DNA from: Roseovarius sp. THAF9
GTDB lineage: Bacteria; Pseudomonadota; Alphaproteobacteria; Rhodobacterales; Rhodobacteraceae
Direction of reading: 5' to 3'
Length of the DNA: 64,000 nucleotides
NCBI RefSeq assembly: GCF_009363715.1
Contig: NZ_CP045404.1
Coordinates: 2,200,001-2,264,000 of the forward strand
Under the pieces are notes generated by a model. The model was not told where the DNA came from. It was given only the letters and a program-made list of their open reading frames with translations, and made no database searches. Shown piece by piece: positions 13,895 through 22,724 of the stretch. Numbering within the stretch: position 1 is the stretch's first letter; every line of letters starts with the position of its first letter. The position numbers and the translations under genes are program-made.

Positions 13895-16588
13895 TTATTG
13901 CGCCGCCTCCGCCGCGCCGGCTTCGGCCACCGGAAGGTAGACGCGAAATGCCCCGCCCTTCTGCTCTGGCAAGTACTCCACACCGCCGCCCAGCCGGGCC
14001 ATGATTTCGCGGCAGATCGCCAGCCCCAGCCCGGCCCCACCGGCCTTGTTTTCGCTCACGCGCGAAAATTTCTCGAAGATCGCTCCCTGCTGACCCGCCG
14101 GAATACCGCTGCCATTGTCGATAAAATCCACCAACAGCATCCCGTCACGCTCGGCCACCCGGATATCCAGCCGCGGCGCGTCGGCATCGCAGTATTTCCG
14201 TGCATTCGACATCAGGTTGATGAACACCTGCGCCAGCCGGTCGGTGTCGGTGTAGAGACGCACCTGGTCCGCGTCCGCGTCACGGCCGACCGTCATTGTG
14301 CCGTCCGACAGCCCGGCGGCCACTTCGGCCCGGTCCAGCAGCGTACCGAGATCCCCCTCCTGAACGTTCAGCACGATCTGTGCGTTCTCCAGCACGCTCA
14401 GGTCCAGCAGGTCGTCCAAGAGTCGCGTCAACCGGATCGCCTCGTCATGGATGATCGAGGCATAGCGGCGCTGTCCTTCGGGCGGCATCTCGCCCCCGTC
14501 GCGCAGGATCTCGGAAAATGCCCGGATCGAAGTCATGGGCGTGCGCAATTCGTGGCTGATCTGGCTGAGAAACGCGTCCTTCTGCACCGAGATCTGGGTC
14601 AGCTTCTCGTTGACCTGCCGCAGCTGCCGTGCGGTGCGGGCCTGTTCCTCGGTCTTCATCTCCAACTGGCTGGAATATTCCATGATCTGCGCGGTCTCGT
14701 CGGCCACCGCCATCAGGTCCTGCACCGACACGCTGGCGCCGCCCACGATCTGACTGATCATCGCATGGGCCGTGGCCGCGCCCACCGAGCCCGCCAGCGA
14801 CCGCTCCAGCCGGCTCAGAAAATCGGGCGTCGGTTCCGGCAGGTAGCCGCTCATGCCCTGTTCGCGCGCCACCTCGCCGAAAAGCGCCTGCGCCTCCCGC
14901 GCCCCCATGATCCGCTGCGCCATGATCATCAGGTCCTCGCTCTGGGCCAGACCTCCTGTCCAGCCGCCCGACGGCGCCGAATGGTCGAACACGTTGACGA
15001 ACTGCGCGCCCTGTAACCGCTCCACCGGCTGCGGGAAACTGATCAGCGAGACAAAGACGAACACCACGATGTTCAGCGACAGGCTCCACATGAAGGCATG
15101 AACCACCGGATCCATCCCCGCCGCCCCGAACAAAGCTTGGGGACGCAACCACGCGAGCCCCAACAGCCCGTTCTCGAGCACACCCTGCGGCATCACCGCC
15201 GAGGCGCCAAAGCTGGGCAGGAACAGGCTGTACATCCAGACCGCAAAACCGACCGCCAGCCCCGCCAGCGCCCCGCGCCGGTTGGCCCCGCGCCAGAACA
15301 GCCCCCCCAAAAGCGCGGGCAAAAACTGCGCCACGCCGACAAAGGAAATCAGCCCGATCGCCGCCAGTGCGGCGCCGCCGCCCGAGACCCGGAAATAGAG
15401 ATATCCGAGGAACAGGATCACCATGATCGACAGTCGCCGCGCCCGGATCGCCACCGTCCGAACGTCGCCCGAGATGACGGCGCTGCCGCCCGTCATATGC
15501 AGCCACACGGGCATGACCACGTGGTTCGACACCATCGTCGACAGGGCGATGGCCGCCACGATCACCATCGAGGTCGCGCTGCTGAACCCACCCAGGAACG
15601 ACAACACCGCGAGCCCCTCCTGCCCGTTCTCCAGCGGCAGCGTCAGCACGAACAGGTCCGGGTTGGCACCCGCCGGGCTGAGGTCGAGACCCACCGCCGC
15701 GATCGGCACGACGAACAGGCTCATCAGCATCACATAGGTCGGAAACGCCCATGAGGCGGTGCGCAGATGCCCCTCCTCCTCGTTCTCCACCACCATCACC
15801 TGAAACATCCGCGGCAGGCACATGAAGGCCGCCGCCGACAACAGCGTCAGGCCCACCCAGCGGCTGCCTGGAACTTCCCACCGTGCAATGGCGCTCTGGT
15901 CGATCCGGGCCAGCGTCTGCTCGACACCCCCGGCAAGACCCCAGACCACGAAGATCCCCACCGCCAGAAGGGCAAACAGCTTCACAACCGCCTCCAGCGC
16001 GATGGCCATAACCAATCCGTGATGCCGCTCGTTGGCGTCAAGGTTCCGCGTGCCGAACAGGATCGTGAACACCATCAGGCCGATGGCCACCCACAGGGCC
16101 ACGCCGGTTTCGCTGATCTCTCCGGTATGGGTGGGGTCGACAGCGGCAAAGGCGGCAAAGGATATCGTCACCGACTGTAGTTGCAGGGCAATGTAAGGCG
16201 TCGAGGCGATGACAGCGAGCACGGTCACGAACACCGCCAGCGCGTTGGACTTGCCGAAGCGGCTGGAAATTAGGTCGGCGATCGAGGTGATCCGCTGGCT
16301 GCGGCCGACCCGCACCATCTTGCGCAGGGTCCACCACCAGCCCACCATCACTAGCGTCGGGCCAAGATAGATCGTCAGGTACTCAAGCCCCGACCGCGCC
16401 GCAAAGCCCACCGCGCCATAGAATGTCCAGGCGGTGCAATAGATCGACAGCGACAGCGTGTAGATGATCGGAGAGCGCAGCCAGGTACCACGCCCCCGTG
16501 CCGCCGCCCGGTCCGCGGCAAACGCCACGCAGAACAACATCGCCACGTAGACAAGACTGACAAGGACAATGACGTTCAGAGCACCCAT
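13895..16588 (-). CDS. Sodium:solute symporter-histidine kinase fusion (CrbS-like sensor)
   Basis: An 897-residue hybrid protein. Residues 1 to about 500 form the 13-TM sodium:solute symporter fold (SSS), including WTFYGAVGFAARSGLEYLTI and LSFLGGFSSATSMVIVAAIA. A helical linker and coiled coil follow (about 570-665), then HisKA with phospho-acceptor His679 in SHELRTPMTSIRAFSEIL, and HATPase_c with N box (FINLMSNARKYC), G1 (DNGSGI) and G2 (GAGLGLAICREI). No receiver is fused. The architecture is that of CrbS-type sensors, which control acetyl-CoA synthetase genes (the acetate switch) in other proteobacteria. It is the last gene of an RR, small TM protein, kinase operon; its ATG follows the preceding TGA directly. 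Confidence 0.92.
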   Translation of the reverse strand: MGALNVIVLVSLVYVAMLFCVAFAADRAAARGRGTWLRSPIIYTLSLSIYCTAWTFYGAVGFAARSGLEYLTIYLGPTLVMVGWWWTLRKMVRVGRSQRITSIADLISSRFGKSNALAVFVTVLAVIASTPYIALQLQSVTISFAAFAAVDPTHTGEISETGVALWVAIGLMVFTILFGTRNLDANERHHGLVMAIALEAVVKLFALLAVGIFVVWGLAGGVEQTLARIDQSAIARWEVPGSRWVGLTLLSAAAFMCLPRMFQVMVVENEEEGHLRTASWAFPTYVMLMSLFVVPIAAVGLDLSPAGANPDLFVLTLPLENGQEGLAVLSFLGGFSSATSMVIVAAIALSTMVSNHVVMPVWLHMTGGSAVISGDVRTVAIRARRLSIMVILFLGYLYFRVSGGGAALAAIGLISFVGVAQFLPALLGGLFWRGANRRGALAGLAVGFAVWMYSLFLPSFGASAVMPQGVLENGLLGLAWLRPQALFGAAGMDPVVHAFMWSLSLNIVVFVFVSLISFPQPVERLQGAQFVNVFDHSAPSGGWTGGLAQSEDLMIMAQRIMGAREAQALFGEVAREQGMSGYLPEPTPDFLSRLERSLAGSVGAATAHAMISQIVGGASVSVQDLMAVADETAQIMEYSSQLEMKTEEQARTARQLRQVNEKLTQISVQKDAFLSQISHELRTPMTSIRAFSEILRDGGEMPPEGQRRYASIIHDEAIRLTRLLDDLLDLSVLENAQIVLNVQEGDLGTLLDRAEVAAGLSDGTMTVGRDADADQVRLYTDTDRLAQVFINLMSNARKYCDADAPRLDIRVAERDGMLLVDFIDNGSGIPAGQQGAIFEKFSRVSENKAGGAGLGLAICREIMARLGGGVEYLPEQKGGAFRVYLPVAEAGAAEAAQ

Positions 16589-16888
16589 TCACCCCTCCCG
16601 GGACAGATGCACCTGCTCGTTCGCGTCATCGTCAGGCCCTCGATTTACGTCCGTATCCGGCCCCGACAACCGCCGCGACACGATCCAGCCCATCCCGATC
16701 AGCGCGGTCCAGCACAGGAAAACGTAGAACATCACCATCACAGTGCGCGCGCCGTCGCCCGATTTCCACAGAAGCGGCAGCACGAACATGCCCGCGCCCA
16801 GCACGGGCAACAGCCGTGCGGCATCCATGGCACGGCGTTGAAAGTAGGCCCGCCGCGCAAGGAAAACCGATCCGCGCTTGGGGCTCAT
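16589..16888 (-). CDS. Small two-TM protein between receiver and SSS kinase
   Basis: A 99-residue membrane protein with two hydrophobic helices (LLPVLGAGMFVLPLLW at about 25-40 and VMVMFYVFLCWTALIGMGWI at about 50-69), a basic N-terminus and an acidic C-terminal tail. The ATG overlaps the receiver gene stop by four bases and its own TGA abuts the kinase ATG, so all three are tightly coupled. Its size, topology and place directly before an SSS-fold protein resemble the small subunits of SSS symporters (YjcH/DUF485 before ActP, or DUF4212 subunits). This parallel is inference; I see no sequence signature that proves it. Confidence 0.75.
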   Translation of the reverse strand: MSPKRGSVFLARRAYFQRRAMDAARLLPVLGAGMFVLPLLWKSGDGARTVMVMFYVFLCWTALIGMGWIVSRRLSGPDTDVNRGPDDDANEQVHLSREG

Positions 16889-17253
16889 GTCGGCACCAGC
16901 GCCCGCACGGCGTCCAGAACCTCGGCATTTGAAAACGGCTTGGTCATGTAACGGTTGGCTCCGGCCCGTTCGGCCATCTCGAGGTCCTTGGCCTGGCCCC
17001 GCGCCGACAGCATCAGCACAGGCAGACTTGCAAACTGCGCCTCGGCCCGGATCTCGGACAGGATGTCGAACCCGCTCTTGCCCGGCAGCATCACGTCGAG
17101 GATCACCACGTCAGGTTCCCGCGCGCGGACTGCCTCCATTGCGCTCTGGCCGTTGGCGTGGGTCTTCACCTCCCAGCCATCACGGGACAGGATAAAGCTC
17201 ACGGCCTCGATAATATTCTGTTCGTCCTCGATCAGAAGCACGGTCTTGCCCAT
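16885..17253 (-). CDS. Stand-alone CheY-like response regulator receiver
   Basis: A 122-residue single receiver domain with the full phosphorylation site: Glu9/Asp10 acid pocket (LLIEDEQNII), phospho-acceptor Asp53 (VVILDVMLPGKSG), Ser83 (MLSARG) and Lys105 (YMTKPFSNAEV). It has no output domain. The ATG at 17253 follows GGAGGGGAGGCCGG; an upstream frame to 17325 adds residues with no family match. It is the first gene of the operon with the 2-TM protein and the SSS kinase, so it is the likely phosphorylation partner. With no DNA-binding domain, it must act through protein contacts or a phosphorelay. Confidence 0.93.
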   Translation of the reverse strand: MGKTVLLIEDEQNIIEAVSFILSRDGWEVKTHANGQSAMEAVRAREPDVVILDVMLPGKSGFDILSEIRAEAQFASLPVLMLSARGQAKDLEMAERAGANRYMTKPFSNAEVLDAVRALVPT

Positions 17254-17466
17254 CCAACCGGCCTCCCCTCCGATCAATTTCGTCTCCCGTTCGACGACTT
17301 TCGCGAAATTGACCCGGCACGTCAAATGTTTGTCTCGGGTTCAGCCGGAGCCGACCCAATTGACGCATCTGTTTTCCTGGGCGCTGAGCTAGTCTCTATA
17401 CCAATACGCAAGTGATGGCTCTCCCGTTGGCCCACTCATCTTCCGCACTTGTCAAAAGTGCATCGC

Positions 17467-18774
17467 TCAGAATGCATCCCTCAGGACCGATCCCTCTCGT
17501 CGCGCAAGGCAGCCTTCGATGGGACAGATCCGGCAGGTCACCCCCACGGGTCGGCCCTGCTCTCGGTCAGGTCCGCGATGCTCGGGCAGAATCAACATGT
17601 AGGCCCGCATGAGGGGCGGATTGTCGAACCCCGCCGGCACGGTCTCTTCGGCCACCGCCAGCGCCCGCACCCGCAAGTCGCCCTGCACCAGCACCGCCTG
17701 CACAGGGCGCGCGGGCTGGCCCAGCACCTCGTAAAGCGGCCACATGCCACAGCCCGCCCCGCTGCGCGGCGTGGCAAATCCCATGACCGTCTTGCGCAGG
17801 ATCAGGGCCCCGGCCCCGTCCACCACGATAAGGCCAACGGGCCCGGTCAACTCTTCGGGCAGCGTGGCCAGGCGCCGGAATACCTGCGCCAGCGGCCTGC
17901 CGGTGGCGCGCGCAATCGCGTCCGGCGCCGGACCATGAGCCGCGAGCTGAGCCTCCATCTGGTCACGCGGCAACGCACGCGCATCCTCCAGTATTTGTGT
18001 CAGCGCCACCCGGGCCAACGCCCGCGCCGCCCGGTGTTCGACTTCCGAAACAATCGCCTCGATCCGCGCTTCCGCCCCCCAGCCCTCAAGCTGCGGAAAG
18101 TGAAAGTCGTGGCGCTCCAGAAAGGCGTGCATCTCGTCCTGGGGCGACGTCACTTCCGCGCCGGCCTCGGGCGCGGCCTCCAGGTAACGCATCAGCGCCT
18201 CGGCCCCCTCGGCCAGCCGCGCGCCGTCCTCGTTGATATTGCGGTGAAAGCGCATCTGCCATTCGGGCTCCAGCTCGCGCGTCTCTGCCAGGATCGAGGC
18301 GGTCGACCGGATCGATGTCACGGTGGAAATCACCTCGTGCAGCGTCGCCGACAGTTGCGGGTCATGCGCCAGGCGCTCGCTCAACGCCTTCACTGTCCGT
18401 TCAAGCGCGTCGCGCTGCTGGCCAAGATCCGCCAGCCGCCCCGCCCAGCCGGGAAAGCGCCCGACGAACTCTTCGACCCGGTCCAGTTCCGGCGCAGTCA
18501 CCGAGAAGTCGCCGCCGGTCTTGGCCTCGCCCGCCGCCTCCTGCAACGCCGCCAGAAGGTGCGATTGCACGCCTTCGGTCAGCGTCGCGGGCTCGACGTT
18601 CAGCGCTTCGGCAATCTGCAACAAAGTGCGCCCGCCGATTCGACGGCGGTTGTGCTCGATTAGGTTGAGGTAGCTGGCCGAGATTCCCGCCGCCTCGGCC
18701 AGTTCGGCCTGCTTCAACCCAGCGACCAGCCGCCGTTGGCGGATTCGCGTGCCTGCCATACCGGTCTCTGCCAT
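17467..18774 (-). CDS. ScfR/RamB-type XRE regulator of short-chain fatty acid metabolism
   Basis: A 435-residue transcription regulator. Residues about 8-65 are an XRE helix-turn-helix (LKQAELAEAAGISASYLNLI, EHNRRRIGGRTLLQIAEALN). The C-terminal half is the short-chain fatty acyl regulator domain (DUF2083), ending in four cysteines in SGAGCGMWPLYE and TCRICPIEGCLARREGS. Relatives include RamB (acetate) and PrpR (propionate), which sense acyl-CoA esters and repress or activate acid-use genes; PrpR-type members can hold an iron-sulfur cluster through such cysteines. It is divergent from the transporter-acs cluster across a 216-base spacer, the natural place for its operator. Confidence 0.9.
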   Translation of the reverse strand: MAETGMAGTRIRQRRLVAGLKQAELAEAAGISASYLNLIEHNRRRIGGRTLLQIAEALNVEPATLTEGVQSHLLAALQEAAGEAKTGGDFSVTAPELDRVEEFVGRFPGWAGRLADLGQQRDALERTVKALSERLAHDPQLSATLHEVISTVTSIRSTASILAETRELEPEWQMRFHRNINEDGARLAEGAEALMRYLEAAPEAGAEVTSPQDEMHAFLERHDFHFPQLEGWGAEARIEAIVSEVEHRAARALARVALTQILEDARALPRDQMEAQLAAHGPAPDAIARATGRPLAQVFRRLATLPEELTGPVGLIVVDGAGALILRKTVMGFATPRSGAGCGMWPLYEVLGQPARPVQAVLVQGDLRVRALAVAEETVPAGFDNPPLMRAYMLILPEHRGPDREQGRPVGVTCRICPIEGCLARREGSVLRDAF

Positions 18775-18990
18775 GGAGCTTGCCTTTTAAATCAATCGTC
18801 TTTGCTATAATCTGAAAACTAATTTACAGGTTTCTGCACTGCATTGAAGATTTTTTTTACAAAAAAAGCGTTTACCCCAAGGCGCTTGTTGAACGGTTTT
18901 CGACCCCCTCCAATAATGCCGAAAGCACACCTGTGCATCCGGCCGGGCTTGAGGAGGCCCGTCCAGGAAAACACTCTAGGGAGGGATTCA
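18775..18990 (+). promoter_or_regulatory. Divergent control region between scfR-type gene and transporter operon
   Basis: A 216-base AT-richer spacer. A plus-strand TATAAT at 18806-18811 follows TTGCCT at 18780-18785 with a 20-base gap, too long for an ideal promoter, so this is tentative. A run of eight T (TTTTTTTTAC, about 18850) and an A-rich stretch follow. The start of the binding-protein gene is set by GGGAGGGA at 18979-18986. Confidence 0.35.
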
Positions 18991-20343
18991 ATGTCCAAAA
19001 CTGACCTCACGCGTCGTGGCCTGCTCAAGACCAGCGCCATCGCCGGCGCCGGCGTCGCGCTGCCGACCATCTTCACGGCAAGCTCCGCCGCGGCCTTCAC
19101 CAACGAACCCACGGGCGACACCGTCACACTGGGCTTCAACGTACCGCAGTCCGGCCCCTATGCCGACGAAGGCGCGGACGAACTTCGCGCCTATGAGCTG
19201 GCGGTCGAGCACCTGAACGGTGGTGGCGACGGCGGCATGATGAACACCTTCTCGTCCAAGGCGCTCGAAGGCTCGGGCATCCTCGGTAAGAAGGTCGAAT
19301 ACGTCACCGGCGACACCCAGACTAAAGCGGACGCCGCCCGCGCATCGGCCAAGTCGATGATCGAGAAAGACGGCGCCATCATGATCACTGGCGGTTCGTC
19401 CTCGGGCGTGGCCGTGGCCGTGCAGGCGCTCTGCCAAGAGGCCGGCGTCATCTTCATGGCCGGTCTCACCCACTCCAACGACACCACCGGCAAGGACCGC
19501 AAGGCCAACGGGTTCCGTCACTTCTTCAACTCGTACATGTCGGGTGCCGCGCTGGCGCCGGTGCTGGCCAACGCCTATGGCACCGACCGCAAGGCCTATC
19601 ACCTGACCGCCGACTACAACTGGGGCTACACCACCGAGGAAGCCGTGCGCGCCTCGACCGAGGCCATGGGCTGGGAAACCGTCGCCGCCGTGAAAACGCC
19701 GCTGACGCAGACCGACTTCTCGTCCTACATCGCGCCGGTGCTGCAATCGGGTGCCGACACGCTGATCCTGAACCACTACGGCGGTAACATGGTCAACTCG
19801 CTGACCAACGCCGTTCAGTTCGGCCTGCGCGACAAGCAGGTGAACGGCAAGGACTTCCAGATCGTGGTTCCGCTCTACAGCCGCCTGATGGCCAAGGGTG
19901 CCGGTGCCAACGTGAAGGGCATCTTCGGCTCCACCAACTGGCACTGGTCGCTGCAGGACGAAGGTTCCAAGGCATTCGTCAAGTCGTTCGGCACCAAGTA
20001 CGGCTTCCCGCCGTCTCAGGCCGCACACACCTGCTACGTCCAGGCGATGCTTTACGCCGACGCCGTGCAACGTGCCGGCTCGTTCGCACCCTGCGCAGTC
20101 GCCGAGGCCCTGGAAGGCTTCGAATTCGACGGCATGGGCAACGGCAAGACGCTCTACCGCGCCGACGACCACCAGTGCTTCAAGGACGTGCTGGTCGTGA
20201 AAGGGAAAGAGAACCCCGAAAGCGAATTCGACCTGCTCGAAATCGTCGAGGTGACCCCGGTCGACCAGGTGACCTACGCCCCCGATCACCCGCAGATGGG
20301 TGGCGCGGACGCGAGCCTGGGCGAGTGCAACAACGGCGCCTGA
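18991..20343 (+). CDS. HAAT-family ABC transporter periplasmic binding protein (Tat signal)
   Basis: A 450-residue binding protein. It starts with a twin-arginine signal (MSKTDLTRRGLLKTSAIAGA, cleavage probably after SSAAA near residue 35), so it is exported folded. The mature part is a type I periplasmic-binding fold of the leucine/amide-binding (Peripla_BP_6) family: VTLGFNVPQSGPYADEGADE at the N-terminus, MITGGSSSGVAVAVQALCQE and HYLTADYNWGYTTEEAVRA-like segments. The ATG at 18991 has GGGAGGGATTCA upstream. It leads a five-gene transporter operon that is followed by acs. The ligand is not deducible from sequence alone; an organic acid or amide is possible as well as an amino acid. Confidence 0.9.
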   Translation: MSKTDLTRRGLLKTSAIAGAGVALPTIFTASSAAAFTNEPTGDTVTLGFNVPQSGPYADEGADELRAYELAVEHLNGGGDGGMMNTFSSKALEGSGILGKKVEYVTGDTQTKADAARASAKSMIEKDGAIMITGGSSSGVAVAVQALCQEAGVIFMAGLTHSNDTTGKDRKANGFRHFFNSYMSGAALAPVLANAYGTDRKAYHLTADYNWGYTTEEAVRASTEAMGWETVAAVKTPLTQTDFSSYIAPVLQSGADTLILNHYGGNMVNSLTNAVQFGLRDKQVNGKDFQIVVPLYSRLMAKGAGANVKGIFGSTNWHWSLQDEGSKAFVKSFGTKYGFPPSQAAHTCYVQAMLYADAVQRAGSFAPCAVAEALEGFEFDGMGNGKTLYRADDHQCFKDVLVVKGKENPESEFDLLEIVEVTPVDQVTYAPDHPQMGGADASLGECNNGA

Positions 20344-20477
20344 TCGCACAGGTCTGACCTGATAGATACCGACGCGGGCGCCCTCGCCGCGCCCGCGTCC
20401 ACCACCAAGCCGGACCACGCGCCCCGCGCGCGTCCGTGATCAAAACCGGTATATCTGCAAACCCGAGGGGCACTCCG

Positions 20478-21509
20478 ATGGAAGCCATCATCCTGCAAGT
20501 TCTCAATGGGCTGGACAAGGGCTCGGCCTATGCGCTGATCGCGCTCGGCCTGACGCTCATCTTCGGCACGTTGGGCGTCGTGAACTTCGCGCACGGCGCG
20601 TTGTTCATGATCGGTGCGTTCTGCGCCGTCACGCTGAGCCGTATTCTCACGCTCTCCCGCACCGTCGTGGACGAAACGCAAACCGACTTCCTCGGAAACC
20701 CGCTCGAAGTCCAAGTGCCGTATGTCTACGACTGGTTCGGTCAGGCCACGGGGGATGCGATCATCGACTGGGCCGTTCCACTGTCGATCCTCTTTGCCAT
20801 TCCGGTGATGATGCTGATCGGCGTGATCATGGAACGCGGGCTGATCAAGCATTTCTACAACCGTCCCCATGCCGACCAGATCCTCGTGACCTTCGGCCTC
20901 GCCATCGTCCTGCAGGAAATCATCAAATTCTACTACGGCGCCAACCCGATCCCCACGCCGGCCCCCGATGCCTTCCGCGGATCGCTCGATTTCGGCGCCA
21001 TGATGGGGCTTGATCCCAACGTGGTGATCTACCCCTACTGGCGGATCATCTACTTCGCCTTCGCCGCCCTGATCATCGGCGCGGTCTTCGCTTTCCTGCA
21101 ATTCACCACCTTCGGGATGGTGGTCCGCGCCGGCATGGCCGACCGCGAGACCGTGCAGCTTCTGGGCATCAACATCGACCGCCGCTTCACCATCATGTTC
21201 GGCCTTGCCGCCGCGGTGGCGGGCCTTGCGGGCGTCATGTACACCCCGATCAACTCGCCGAACTACCACATGGGCATGGATTTCCTCGTGCTCAGCTTCG
21301 TGGTCGTCGTGGTCGGCGGCATGGGCTCGCTTCCGGGCGCCGTGCTGGCCGGGTTCCTTCTGGGCATCCTGGAAAGCTTTGCCTCCATGCGCGAAGTGCT
21401 CGAGATCCTGCCCGGCATCAACCAGATCATCATCTACCTGGTTGCCATCATCATTCTGCTGACCCGTCCGCGTGGCCTCATGGGCCGCAAGGGCGTCATG
21501 GAGGACTAA
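20478..21509 (+). CDS. LivH-type ABC transporter permease
   Basis: A 343-residue inner-membrane permease of the HAAT (branched-chain amino acid/urea) family, with the opening LQVLNGLDKGSAYALIALGL and GVVNFAHGALFMIGAF motifs and the cytoplasmic coupling region GMVVRAGMADRETVQLLGIN. A hydrophilic insertion of about 50 residues (VDETQTDFLGNPLEVQVPYV and on) follows the second helix; E. coli LivH lacks it. I take the ATG at 20478 with GAGGGG upstream. It precedes the second permease by three bases. Confidence 0.92.
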   Translation: MEAIILQVLNGLDKGSAYALIALGLTLIFGTLGVVNFAHGALFMIGAFCAVTLSRILTLSRTVVDETQTDFLGNPLEVQVPYVYDWFGQATGDAIIDWAVPLSILFAIPVMMLIGVIMERGLIKHFYNRPHADQILVTFGLAIVLQEIIKFYYGANPIPTPAPDAFRGSLDFGAMMGLDPNVVIYPYWRIIYFAFAALIIGAVFAFLQFTTFGMVVRAGMADRETVQLLGINIDRRFTIMFGLAAAVAGLAGVMYTPINSPNYHMGMDFLVLSFVVVVVGGMGSLPGAVLAGFLLGILESFASMREVLEILPGINQIIIYLVAIIILLTRPRGLMGRKGVMED

Positions 21510-21512
21510 GCC

Positions 21513-22712
21513 ATGCTCGGTCTCGACAAGAAAGACTTCCGCCTGCTTCTGATCGTGGTGATCATCACGATGCTGGCGCCCTTCATCCTCAACCCCTTCC
21601 CCGAAGGCTCCGGCCTGGCGCAGTTCAACGCGGGCTATCCCGACCTGATGCAGCGCTTCGTGATCTTCGGGATCTTCGCCATCGGGTTCAACATCCTCTT
21701 CGGCCTCACGGGCTACCTCTCCTTCGGCCACGCGGCCTTCCTGGGGGTCGGCTCCTACGCGGCGATCTGGATGATGAAGCTGGTCACGCTGAACGTGATC
21801 CCGGCGATCATCCTCGGCGTGATCATCGCGGGCCTCTTCGCGCTGGCGGTGGGGTTCATCTCGCTGCGCCGCTCCGGGATCTACTTCTCGATCCTGACGC
21901 TGGCCTTCGCGCAGATGTCCTATGCCCTGGCCTACTCGGTTCTGACGCCGATCACCGGCGGCGAGACGGGCCTTCAGATCAAGTCGACCGACAGCCCGCT
22001 TTTGTCGAACCTCGCCGAAGGCGAGATCGGCCGCGCCAACCTTTTCGGCATGGACATGCGAGCGGGCTTCGACATCTCCATGGGTGACTGGCTCTTTACG
22101 ATCAACGCCGGGTATTACATCGCGGCCGTGTTCATGATCCTCGCCTTTTACCTCTCGATCCGCATCTTCCGCTCGCCCTTCGGCACCATGCTGCGCGCGG
22201 TCAAATCCAACCAGACCCGGATGTATTACACCGGCCTCAACGCGCGGCCCTACACGCTGGCGGCCTTCGTGATCTCGGGCATGTATGCCGGCCTTGCCGG
22301 TGGCCTTCTGGTGGCGATGGACACGCAGGCCGGCCCCGAACGCATGTTCTGGACAGCCTCGGGCGAGGTCGTACTGATGACCATCCTCGGCGGCGCGGGC
22401 ACGCTCATTGGCCCTGTGCTGGGCTCGGGCGCGATCAAGTACATGGAAAACATCCTCAGCAAGATCAACAAGGATATCCTGCACGAATGGTTCGCCTTCA
22501 TGCCCGATGGGCTCGAGGATTTCGTCATCACCCTCGTCTATCCCTTCATCGGCAAGGGCTGGCACCTGACGCTGGGCCTGATCTTCATGGCCGTGGTCAT
22601 CTTCCTGCCCGGTGGCCTCGTCGAGGGCGGGCAACGCATCGGCCGGCTGCTTCGCGGCAAGAAAGCGAACCCGGACGACGACAAAGCCACCCAATCCACA
22701 CCGGCCGAATAA
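21513..22712 (+). CDS. LivM-type ABC transporter permease
   Basis: A 399-residue second permease of the same transporter. Family motifs include [20 protein letters not shown] and the coupling helix [20 protein letters not shown], plus [16 protein letters not shown] near the end. A polar loop ([20 protein letters not shown]) sits in the middle on the periplasmic side, matching the enlarged loop of the LivH partner. The C-terminal tail is charged and cytoplasmic ([18 protein letters not shown]). Confidence 0.92.
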   Translation: MLGLDKKDFRLLLIVVIITMLAPFILNPFPEGSGLAQFNAGYPDLMQRFVIFGIFAIGFNILFGLTGYLSFGHAAFLGVGSYAAIWMMKLVTLNVIPAIILGVIIAGLFALAVGFISLRRSGIYFSILTLAFAQMSYALAYSVLTPITGGETGLQIKSTDSPLLSNLAEGEIGRANLFGMDMRAGFDISMGDWLFTINAGYYIAAVFMILAFYLSIRIFRSPFGTMLRAVKSNQTRMYYTGLNARPYTLAAFVISGMYAGLAGGLLVAMDTQAGPERMFWTASGEVVLMTILGGAGTLIGPVLGSGAIKYMENILSKINKDILHEWFAFMPDGLEDFVITLVYPFIGKGWHLTLGLIFMAVVIFLPGGLVEGGQRIGRLLRGKKANPDDDKATQSTPAE

Positions 22713-22724
22713 GGAGCGACGACA

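Noticed and set aside
13895..13930. Cobalamin or other riboswitch before the metal and mutase genes
   Set aside because: I looked for B12-box-like sequence upstream of the DUF1007-NicO pair and scpA and found none; no riboswitch other than preQ1-I is supported.
13759..14040. N-terminal extension of the FliM/FliN-like protein
   Set aside because: It is antisense to, or directly beyond, the histidine-kinase C-terminus and has basic low-complexity composition; the ATG at 13758 gives a family-like N-terminus.
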